The notes under the pieces are model-generated. The model had not been told where the DNA came from. It was given only the letters and a program-made list of their open reading frames with translations, and made no database searches. A stretch of DNA of 64,000 nucleotides from CBDUXT01 sp965371245 (lineage in GTDB: Bacteria; Planctomycetota; Phycisphaerae; UBA1845), in NCBI GenBank assembly GCA_965371245.1, contig CBDUXT010000008.1, forward strand, positions 1-64,000, read 5' to 3'. Shown here one piece after another: positions 16,848-23,848 of this stretch. The position numbers and the translations under genes were made by a program. Positions within the stretch are counted from its first letter, which is position 1. Every line of letters starts with the position of its first letter.

Positions 16848-17318
16848 TCACCTGGCCGCGTAGATCAACCCGAAGGTATATGCCACGGGTATGGCATTGA
16901 TCCCGACGGCCGCGATGGACAAGGCTCTTCCCGTTCGATCGTTTCGCGCCCCACCGCGACCGATCACTTCGCATAGGACGACCACCAACACAACGATCGC
17001 AAACTTGAAGATGATGGCTCCGGTGAACCCCATTTCGGCGATGATGGCGCTGGCAATGGGGTTGACCTCGTAGCCGTCCCAGACGGTGAGCACGAGCCAG
17101 GTCAGGATGATGTCCAGCGTCGAGATCAGCACCAGCCAGACGTAGGCATCCTGGTAGCGCATCTGGGGCAAGGAGAGAAACGGCGCGGGCGGATCGAGCC
17201 GATCGTTCGGGTCGGCGGCCGGCTCGCAAGATTCGCACCGTCCGCCGGTAGCCGCGTCGAGCGGGTTGCCGCACGTCGGACACAGCGAAGGGGAGTCGCC
17301 GGGTTCCATCAGGCTCAT
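16848..17318 (-). CDS. DUF5658-type membrane protein with zinc ribbon
   Basis: 156-aa protein. An N-terminal zinc ribbon (CPTCGNPL and CESC: Cys13, 16, 28, 31) is followed by three hydrophobic segments: DAYVWLVLISTLDIILTWLV, FTGAIIFKFAIVVLVVVLC, and a last one ending YTFGLIYAAR. The LDIILTWLVL...NPIASAII pattern matches DUF5658. Function is unknown. It lies 49 bp after the SDR gene on the same strand, so they may be co-transcribed. Confidence 0.7.
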   Translation of the reverse strand: MSLMEPGDSPSLCPTCGNPLDAATGGRCESCEPAADPNDRLDPPAPFLSLPQMRYQDAYVWLVLISTLDIILTWLVLTVWDGYEVNPIASAIIAEMGFTGAIIFKFAIVVLVVVLCEVIGRGGARNDRTGRALSIAAVGINAIPVAYTFGLIYAAR

Positions 17319-17367
17319 TCTCGACCGGCGCGCCTGAGGCGTCAAAGGCGCTGCGACTCATACACAG

Positions 17368-18156
17368 CTATTGAAGCGCCGTCCGTCCGCCATCGACCGG
17401 GACATTCACCCCGGTGACGTACGACGCCGCCGGTGATGCAAGGAACGCCACGACGGCGCCGATCTCGCGCGGGTCGGCCAGCCGCTGCATCGGGATGGCC
17501 GCGATGGTGTCGGTCTTCACCCTTTCCGGGCTCAGTCCGATTCTCTCGGCCTTCTTGTCAAAAAGCGACTGGAGTCGATCCGTCGCGGTGTAGCCGGGGA
17601 GCACGTTGTTTACCGTAATGCCAAGTGGCGCCAGCTCACCCGCCCAGGTGCGTGCCCAGTTGGCCACCGCGCCGCGCGTGGTGTTGGATACGCCAAGCCC
17701 GGGGATGGGGGCGATGACCGACGTGGAGATGATGTTCACGATTCGCCCGTAGCCGCTCTCTTTCATGCCCGGAAGCACAGCCTGAGCGAGCAAGTGGTTA
17801 CCGATGACGTGGTTGTTGATGGCCGTGGCGAAGGCCTCGGCGTCGGCGTCCACGATCGGACCCGAGGGCGGGCCACCGGTGTTGTTGATGAGCACCTGAA
17901 ACGCGCCGCTCGCGGCCATGTGTCGCTTGACGATCGTCGCCCGTGCGGCCGGATCGCAGGCGTCGGCCACCAGGAAGCCGTGCGTCTGGTTCGCGCCGCT
18001 CTTCAGGTCACCCACCGCCGCTCGTAGCGTCCCTTCGTTGCGGGCGAGCAGCGTCACGCTTGCCCCCAGTTCGGCCAGTTCCAGCGCGCACGCCTTGCCG
18101 ATGCCCTGGGAACCTCCGCACACCAGTGCCCGCTTGCCTTCGAGTGAATTCGTCAT
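17368..18156 (-). CDS. SDR family oxidoreductase with atypical active site
   Basis: 262-aa Rossmann-fold protein. The cofactor loop is CGGSQGIGKA, the structural Asn motif is INNTGGPP, and the catalytic Ser is in IVNIISTSVIAP. The canonical YxxxK is replaced by SNTTRGAV at the expected position, as seen in a known subgroup of FabG-like SDRs whose chemistry is unsettled. The C-terminus YVTGVNVPVDGG is normal. ATG 18156 (MTNSLEGKRALV) gives the standard start; upstream coding potential is poor. It could be a non-catalytic or altered-mechanism SDR. Confidence 0.85.
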   Translation of the reverse strand: MTNSLEGKRALVCGGSQGIGKACALELAELGASVTLLARNEGTLRAAVGDLKSGANQTHGFLVADACDPAARATIVKRHMAASGAFQVLINNTGGPPSGPIVDADAEAFATAINNHVIGNHLLAQAVLPGMKESGYGRIVNIISTSVIAPIPGLGVSNTTRGAVANWARTWAGELAPLGITVNNVLPGYTATDRLQSLFDKKAERIGLSPERVKTDTIAAIPMQRLADPREIGAVVAFLASPAASYVTGVNVPVDGGRTALQ

Positions 18157-18254
18157 GTCGGCATCGTAGAGCGGCCCATCGGAAGGTTCAAGCGCGCCGT
18201 CGGCGGCCACATCAATCCGAGTGCATGGGAGAATTGGCGCAGGGCGGGTTTCAG

Positions 18255-18348
18255 GCACCGGGCGCGAGCCCGGTGGCATGTTGACGCAGGGTCCGCGGGC
18301 TGGCGCGTACGGCTCTGACTCGGCGTACCCGTCGCGTCGGGAGTGTCG
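18255..18348 (+). repeat. R4 repeat, copy 1
   Basis: Starts with palindrome CACCGGGCGCGAGCCCGGTG, then GGCATG, GTCCGCGGGCTGGCGC and CGGCTCTGACTCGGCGTACC. Related copies lie at 51241-51316 (inverted), 56798-56894 (inverted) and 58270-58377. It sits directly behind the P-type ATPase stop. Confidence 0.75.
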
Positions 18349-18357
18349 CGCACTGCA

Positions 18358-20355
18358 TCAATCGTCGGTCGTGCGAAGGAGGCGGAGGGCGTTGACGGCA
18401 ACCAGAACGGTACTTCCCTCGTGACCGACCACCGCCAGCGGCAACGGAACGGTGCCCAGCGCCGCGAACACGCTGAGCACCGCGATGACCGAGATGGCCA
18501 GCGTGAGGTTCTGGCGAACGATACCCGCGGTGCGCCGAGCATGTCGATGAAGCCAAGCCACACGGTCGATGCGGTCCTTCATGAGCACAATGTCGGCGGC
18601 CTCGAGCGCCACATCCGCCCCCATCGAGCCCATGGCGATCCCCGCGTCGGCGTGAGCGAGGGCGGGCGCATCGTTGATGCCATCGCCCACGAGCAACAAC
18701 GTGCCGTGCTCGGCCCGCAGGCGGCGGATGGCAGCCAGTTTGCCCTCGGGAGACAACTCGGCCTCGAAGCCGTCGGGCGCGAGCTTGGCGGCCACCTGCT
18801 CAGCGATGATCTGGTGGTCCCCGGTGAGGATGTCGATCCGCTTGATACCCTGGGCGCGCAGCCGCGCGATGCAGTCGGCCGATTCCTCGCGTAGGGTGTC
18901 CTCGAAGGCCAGGAGCCCGATGCTGTCCCCGATGACGATGGCGGACACCGTTTTCCCCTCGTGGCGAAGTTCATCGGTGCGCGTGAGCATGGGGCCGGTC
19001 GCGCCGTCGGCGGCGCGGCGGTCAAGCAGTTCCGGCCGGCCGATCCACACCGCTTGGCCTTCGACGACGGCGCTTTCACCTTCGCCGGGCAGCGACTTGT
19101 AGTCGCGCACGGAATAGGCGTCGATGCCTCGCTGGGAAAGGGCGTCGTTGACCGCGGCCGCCAACGGGTGGCTACTCGACGCTTCGATGGCACCGGCGTA
19201 TCTAAGCGTTTCGTCCTCGCCGAGTTGACCCCCGTTCTCGACGTGGACGAGCCGGACGCGGCCGGTGGTGAGCGTACCCGTCTTGTCGAAAGCGACGACA
19301 CCCGCGCCGGCGACGACCTCGAGGTGGGCACCCCCCTTGACGAGCACGCCGCGGCGGGCGGCGGCGGCCATCGCCGACAAGTACGCCACCGGTGTGGCGA
19401 TGATCAAGGCGCAGGGGCTGGCCACGATCAGGACGGCGATGCCGCGCCGGACGGCCTCTTTGCCTTCCAGCCCGAACACGGTCGCCCCCGCTACGGCCAC
19501 GAGGGTCGCGCCGACAATGACCACGACGGAATAGGCAGGCCCGATCCGGTCGATCAGGCGTTGGGCACGCGCCGGGTGGTGCCTTGCCTCTGTCACCAGC
19601 TCGATGATTCGGGCGAGGGTGGTGTCGGAGGCCAACTTCGTGACGCGCACCTCGAGGCGTCCGTCGATGTTCCGCGTTCCGGCAAGCACGGTATCGCCGA
19701 CGCCGCAGTCGCGCGGAATGGACTCGCCGGTCATGGCGGACTCGTCGATCGAAGCGCTGCCGCCGGTGACCACGCCGTCAAGTGGAAGCTTCTCTCCGGG
19801 GCGCACCAACACCGTCGCCCCGATGGCAACGCGCCGAAGCGGTACGCGCTGCGTCGCTTGCCCTGTCAAGAGCGTGGCCTTGGTGGGCGAGAGATTGCGT
19901 AGCGCCACGATGGCGATTTGGGTCCGCCGTAGGGCGAAGGATTCAAGCCCGCCCGAAAGGGCGAAAAGGAACAGAAGCAGCGCGCCCTCAAACGGGCTTC
20001 CGATGTAGGCGGCCAGCCCCGCTCCCAGCAACATCAGCAGGTCGATATCGATCTTGCGACGGCGCAGCTTGCTCCAAACCTCAGAGATGGCGGGGATGCC
20101 GGCCACGGAAAACGCCAGCAAAATGAACAGATCGCGGATCGGACCGGCGTCGTGGGACAGCTCCAGCGTCCAGGCGATGAGTAGCGCGAGGCCCGCCGCG
20201 ATCGCGATGATCATGTCCATTTGCCGGGCGATACGCTGCGCGGCGGGCGTGTAGAACACGTTGGCGGTTGCGCCCTCGGGGTCGATGGCCGAGTCATCGG
20301 AAAGGACCGGCTTGGAAAGATGCGACATGGGACTGATGAACGAACCGACACGCAT
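18358..20355 (-). CDS. heavy-metal P1B-type ATPase
   Basis: 665-aa metal-exporting ATPase. Motifs: phosphorylated Asp357 in DKTGTLTTG, metal-binding SPC (residues 313-315, ASPCALIIATP), actuator loop DESAMTGESIP, and hinge LVGDGINDAPALAHAD. SPC with a C-terminal transmembrane HEGSTVLVAVNALRLL fits the Zn/Cd/Co (or broad divalent) branches. No N-terminal HMA domain is present. The ATG at 20355 has GGAAG at good spacing. It is last in a five-gene minus-strand run starting at 22133, 13 bp after the VIT transporter gene, suggesting joint metal homeostasis. Confidence 0.92.
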   Translation of the reverse strand: MRVGSFISPMSHLSKPVLSDDSAIDPEGATANVFYTPAAQRIARQMDMIIAIAAGLALLIAWTLELSHDAGPIRDLFILLAFSVAGIPAISEVWSKLRRRKIDIDLLMLLGAGLAAYIGSPFEGALLLFLFALSGGLESFALRRTQIAIVALRNLSPTKATLLTGQATQRVPLRRVAIGATVLVRPGEKLPLDGVVTGGSASIDESAMTGESIPRDCGVGDTVLAGTRNIDGRLEVRVTKLASDTTLARIIELVTEARHHPARAQRLIDRIGPAYSVVVIVGATLVAVAGATVFGLEGKEAVRRGIAVLIVASPCALIIATPVAYLSAMAAAARRGVLVKGGAHLEVVAGAGVVAFDKTGTLTTGRVRLVHVENGGQLGEDETLRYAGAIEASSSHPLAAAVNDALSQRGIDAYSVRDYKSLPGEGESAVVEGQAVWIGRPELLDRRAADGATGPMLTRTDELRHEGKTVSAIVIGDSIGLLAFEDTLREESADCIARLRAQGIKRIDILTGDHQIIAEQVAAKLAPDGFEAELSPEGKLAAIRRLRAEHGTLLLVGDGINDAPALAHADAGIAMGSMGADVALEAADIVLMKDRIDRVAWLHRHARRTAGIVRQNLTLAISVIAVLSVFAALGTVPLPLAVVGHEGSTVLVAVNALRLLRTTDD

Positions 20356-20368
20356 TGCGGTCTTCCAG

Positions 20369-21163
20369 CTATACGGTCAGAGGCCCCGGCATCAACCCGA
20401 CGAACGATTGCGACAGGAAGTAGACGATACCCCCGGTCACGGCGGCCATCAGCAACCCCACGGTGAACGACTCCAACGCGCTGCGACCGGTGGCACGCGA
20501 CGCCAGGAGCGAGATCAGAGCTAGTGACGCTGCCCCGCCAACCGGGATCCAAACCCGTGCCACGGCGGGCGAGAGCCAAAGGGCCGGTACGGTCAATGCA
20601 AGACCGGCAACCAGCGTCCCCGCGAAGTTCCAGAGCCCCACGATCAGCGGGTGCTCCACGTGATGCATGGACAGACCGAGTTCCTCTTCCATCATCACTT
20701 TGAGAAGCCGGTCGTCGTCGGCCGACAAAGTCTCGACGATCTGTCCCAACAGCGGCTCCTGGAACCCCTTGGCCGCGTATAAGACACGAACCTCTTCCTT
20801 CTCATGCTCGAGGTTTGTGCGTATTTCACAGCGCTCGCGCTCCAGTTCCCGGGAGAAGTACTCGATCTGGGTATGCGTCGCGCGTCCGGTGGAGATACCT
20901 ACCAGGACAGCCAGTGCGATGGCCATGGCCACCAACATGAAGCCGGTAAACGGCGGGCGACCGAACCCCTCCAGTGCGACCCAGATCAGCCAGATCAGGA
21001 TCAACGCATCGCGCGCGCCGACGAGCACGCGGCGCCAGTCATCGACGGCGCCGAGATGGGCTTCGCCCGACAGAACCTGCCGCGCCCGGTCGCGTGCGTC
21101 CGCAACGTGTTCTTCGGTGTCGCCGGAGAGAGTCGATGTATCGTGCGTCGGTTCAGCGCTCAT
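20369..21163 (-). CDS. VIT1/CCC1-family Fe2+/Mn2+ transporter
   Basis: 264 aa. Two transmembrane helices (residues about 45-90) lead into a long acidic amphipathic region (YFSRELERERCEIRTNLEHE, EEVRVLYAAKGF), which is the metal-binding cytoplasmic bundle of the family. The EEELGLS motif and three more C-terminal helices follow. Family members sequester or export iron and manganese. The N-terminal 45 residues are polar and not conserved. It is placed immediately upstream of the P1B ATPase. Confidence 0.85.
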   Translation of the reverse strand: MSAEPTHDTSTLSGDTEEHVADARDRARQVLSGEAHLGAVDDWRRVLVGARDALILIWLIWVALEGFGRPPFTGFMLVAMAIALAVLVGISTGRATHTQIEYFSRELERERCEIRTNLEHEKEEVRVLYAAKGFQEPLLGQIVETLSADDDRLLKVMMEEELGLSMHHVEHPLIVGLWNFAGTLVAGLALTVPALWLSPAVARVWIPVGGAASLALISLLASRATGRSALESFTVGLLMAAVTGGIVYFLSQSFVGLMPGPLTV

Positions 21164-21216
21164 CGCTCAGACAGGATACTCGGCAGGCAAGAGCCGGGTT
21201 GGATGCACTTGCTCAT

Positions 21217-21447
21217 TCATACGGCGATCAAGAAGACGGCCCACAATACGAAACCGACGGCGAACATGCCGGTGACGATGGTTACCCACAGCAGCAGAGC
21301 CGCCGCCGGAACGTCCCGAAGGTGCTCGCACCGCGTCGTCTTATAGACCACGGCAATGCTCAGGCACAACGGGAGCATCAGCATGAAGCGCATCGTGCCC
21401 GAGAGCGGAACGCCAACGATGAACATGTTCGCCAGGAACGCGCTCAT
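21217..21447 (-). CDS. small two-helix membrane protein
   Basis: 76 aa with two hydrophobic segments (about residues 18-35 and 50-74) and the polar loop YKTTRCEHLRDVP. No family was recognised. The ATG overlaps the stop of the preceding DUF6677 gene as ATGA, strong evidence of real, coupled translation. It lies in the metal-transport operon. Confidence 0.7.
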   Translation of the reverse strand: MSAFLANMFIVGVPLSGTMRFMLMLPLCLSIAVVYKTTRCEHLRDVPAAALLLWVTIVTGMFAVGFVLWAVFLIAV

Positions 21448-21854
21448 GGAACGGCTCCCCTGGTTTTGCGTTTCTCCCGCCCGTGGGGAGGAGCTTCCGC
21501 GCGGCCGATGGCGTCAAGGACGATCAAGAAATTCAAGAGACCCGCAACGCCGGTGTAATGGACACCGACCTCCGCCGACGTCCAGTGGGCCGGTGCGGTC
21601 TTGGTCGCGCCTTTCTCTTCCGTCGCCAGGGCCAGTGCCCACGCCGCCGCGGTGTTCCCGGCCGTACAAAGCTGCGCCACGAACCACAGTCTGCGCTCGA
21701 CCGGATCAACCGTGTTGCGTACGCCGCCGATGGCGACGCCCGTCCAGAACGTAGCAATGATCGTCACCAGGAAGACCAGCCCACGAACGCGCTGGCCTAG
21801 ATAGATATGTCCCAGTCCGGGCACAAGCCACGCCAGGTTCCCGGCTACAGCCAT
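21444..21854 (-). CDS. DUF6677 family membrane protein
   Basis: 136-aa integral membrane protein starting MAVAGNLAWLVPGLGHIYLG; the PGLGHIYLGQR segment is the family hallmark and resembles TM2-type motifs. Three to four hydrophobic helices are visible. Function is unknown. No clear ribosome site precedes ATG 21854, so the start could lie slightly upstream. The 3' end overlaps the next gene by 4 bp. Confidence 0.72.
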   Translation of the reverse strand: MAVAGNLAWLVPGLGHIYLGQRVRGLVFLVTIIATFWTGVAIGGVRNTVDPVERRLWFVAQLCTAGNTAAAWALALATEEKGATKTAPAHWTSAEVGVHYTGVAGLLNFLIVLDAIGRAEAPPHGREKRKTRGAVP

Positions 21855-21911
21855 GCGCGTGATCGACGAACTTGGCTGGTCAGACAAAGGCCCGCTCCAT
21901 GCGTGCTGCAA

Positions 21912-22133
21912 TCATCTGGAACACGGTCCTTCCGGATCGCCGCATCGACCGCATGGCCCGCCGCCGCCGGCGATCGACGGCATGGCCTGGCGAGCGGCGA
22001 AGACACTCAGCTTCCGAGAGACGTCGTCGGATCCACAGGCCGGGCACGGTGGTTGGTGATCGCTCGACATAGACAAAGAAAGCGTCTCGAACTCATGTTG
22101 GCAACGAGAACAGACGTACTCATAAATCGGCAT
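21912..22133 (-). CDS. FmdB-type zinc ribbon protein
   Basis: 73-aa protein with the family start MPIYEYVCSRCQHEFE (Cys8, Cys11) and second knuckle CPACGSDDVSRK. A Gly/Cys-rich tail (GGGGPCGRCGDPEGPCSR) follows. Such proteins are putative regulators of unknown target. It is the first gene of the minus-strand run to the P1B ATPase, divergent from the lipoprotein at 22356. Confidence 0.85.
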   Translation of the reverse strand: MPIYEYVCSRCQHEFETLSLSMSSDHQPPCPACGSDDVSRKLSVFAARQAMPSIAGGGGPCGRCGDPEGPCSR

Positions 22134-22249
22134 AGGATGATCTTCCCTATCGACCGCGGATTCGATAGACCGCGCACCGAGTATAGGCCTGTCGGCATCC
22201 GCCCGCAACGCTGCCGGTCAGGGGGCGTTTCCGGCAAGGTGGCGAGGGT

Positions 22250-22277
22250 TTGACACCCCGTATCCGGAAGACATACT
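22250..22277 (+). promoter_or_regulatory. candidate sigma70-type promoter
   Basis: TTGACA (22250-22255, perfect -35) and CATACT (22272-22277, 4 of 6 matches to -10) separated by 16 bp, about 80 bp upstream of the lipoprotein start. Confidence 0.5.
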
Positions 22278-22355
22278 GTAGTGTCTTGGGTATCCGGTGA
22301 CCCGGGCACTTGCCGGTGGAGGACGGGGCTTTCAACGCCTAAGAGGAGTAATCCC

Positions 22356-22712
22356 ATGAAGCGATCCGCACGGGCTTTGATCGGGGCGGTTGGATGTGTC
22401 CTTGTCGGCGCAGGTTGTAGCGTGGCCGGCTCATGGCGTCTTGTGTCGGTGGATCCACCCGGAGCACCGTTTCCGATCGAATCGCTCACGCTTGACGCGC
22501 GCGATCAGTACACGGCCACTTGCATACAGGCGGGTCGCGTTCGCACGGAGACGGGAGAGTACCAGTGGAACGGGCGCTCCCTGAGCGTACGCGCGGAAGG
22601 GATGGGCGGGCGTACCTATCCCGCCAAGCTCCAACCCGGCGGCCATCTCGTCCTGACGCATATCCAGGGTGGCGTCAAGATCGTGGCGACACTCGCCAAA
22701 GTGAACCCCTAG
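22356..22712 (+). CDS. small lipoprotein of unknown function
   Basis: 118 aa with a clear lipoprotein signal (MKRSARALIGAVGCVLVGAG, then C at residue 21). The mature part SWRLVSVDPPGAPFPIESLT through GEYQWNGRSLSVRAEG reads like a small beta-barrel of the META/lipocalin-like kind (Trp in GSW...), but I did not recognise a family. AAGAGGAG lies seven bases before ATG 22356. A plausible promoter is at 22250. Confidence 0.75.
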   Translation: MKRSARALIGAVGCVLVGAGCSVAGSWRLVSVDPPGAPFPIESLTLDARDQYTATCIQAGRVRTETGEYQWNGRSLSVRAEGMGGRTYPAKLQPGGHLVLTHIQGGVKIVATLAKVNP

Positions 22713-22885
22713 CACGCCCGACCCGCAACGTATATGGCGGAAGGGTTGCTTGGAACCGACCCGCGACCGTCAGGGAGCGGACACCCGTGACCCCGGCCTC
22801 GGCACGGACCACCGCTTCCTCACCGGCGCGGCTCGGAAAGAAGGCTCTTCCGGCACACGGCCCCTGCCTCGGGTCTGGTTGTTTC

Positions 22886-23629
22886 ATGCACCCTCTAGAC
22901 GGCATCATCATCCTCGATAAGCCGGTCGGCATCACGTCGGCCAAGGCTCTCTACCGCGTGCGCTCCATCACCCGGCAGCGAAAGAGTGGGCACGCCGGGA
23001 CGCTCGATCCGGCCGCCTCCGGCGTTCTCGTGCTGTGCCAGGGCAAGGCCACCAAATTGGTCGAGGCCATCATGGAACAGCCCAAAGTCTATCGAACCAC
23101 CGCGCGGCTCGACGTGACCAGCGAGAGCTTCGACCATGACGGCACGGTCGTTCCTGTCGAGGTTGCCGTGCCCCCGTCGGTCGGCGAGGTCCGCGACGCG
23201 CTGCGATCCATGGAGGGGGTGATGGACCAGGTGCCGCCCCTGGTGTCCGCGGTAAAGGTTGGTGGAGTGCCGGCGTACAAGCGATTTCGGCTAGGAGAGC
23301 AGGTAACGCTGCGACCCAGGCCGGTGCGCATCGACTGGATTCATGTACACAGCTATCGCTGGCCCGAGATCGACTTCGAGATGTGCTGCGGCCGCGGAAC
23401 CTATGTCCGTGCCCTCATCCGCGACCTCGGCGAGAAGCTGGGCACCGGCGGTTGCCTGAGGTCCCTGGTTCGCCTCCGGGTGGGTCCGTTTGTGCGCGAA
23501 GCGGCGTCCACCTTCGAGAGCATGGAGAACGCCAAGAGTGTGGACGACTACACGCTGGACCTTGACACCGCGCGTGAATGGCTCGATCCAGACGCCCTTG
23601 TCGTGCCCGCTCGCCCGACGACTGACTGA
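22886..23629 (+). CDS. truB: tRNA pseudouridine(55) synthase
   Basis: Makes pseudouridine 55 in the T loop of tRNAs. 247 aa from ATG 22886; the sequence before it has no homology. Conserved blocks: GIIILDKPVGITS, catalytic Asp41 in HAGTLDPAASGVLVL, QVPPLVSAVKVGGVPAYKRFR, and CGRGTYVRALIRDLGEKLG. It lacks most of a C-terminal PUA domain, making it shorter than E. coli TruB (314 aa). It is transcribed in line with the lipoprotein upstream (173-bp gap) and not with rpsO/rbfA as in many bacteria. Confidence 0.95.
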   Translation: MHPLDGIIILDKPVGITSAKALYRVRSITRQRKSGHAGTLDPAASGVLVLCQGKATKLVEAIMEQPKVYRTTARLDVTSESFDHDGTVVPVEVAVPPSVGEVRDALRSMEGVMDQVPPLVSAVKVGGVPAYKRFRLGEQVTLRPRPVRIDWIHVHSYRWPEIDFEMCCGRGTYVRALIRDLGEKLGTGGCLRSLVRLRVGPFVREAASTFESMENAKSVDDYTLDLDTAREWLDPDALVVPARPTTD

Positions 23630-23848
23630 CGTAATTATGCGGGTCTTGCCGTCCCGCTGTTTTCTTGCGGGCGCCTTGGTCGATCTCTACCATGACCTGA
23701 CCGACGGCACCGATGGCGGTTCAAGCGAGTTGCTTCGGAAGCGGATGACCCGGAATCCATGGAAAGCAGCAGAAGCGAACCACTGATCGCGCCGTTCGGC
23801 GCCGCGACGCGAGCCGAGACCCCACGCCATCGCGCGCGGGTGTGCCCG

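Noticed and set aside
22520..22885. Upstream in-frame extension of truB
   Set aside because: It overlaps the lipoprotein gene in another frame, and TruB homology begins at MHPLDGIIILDKP (22886).
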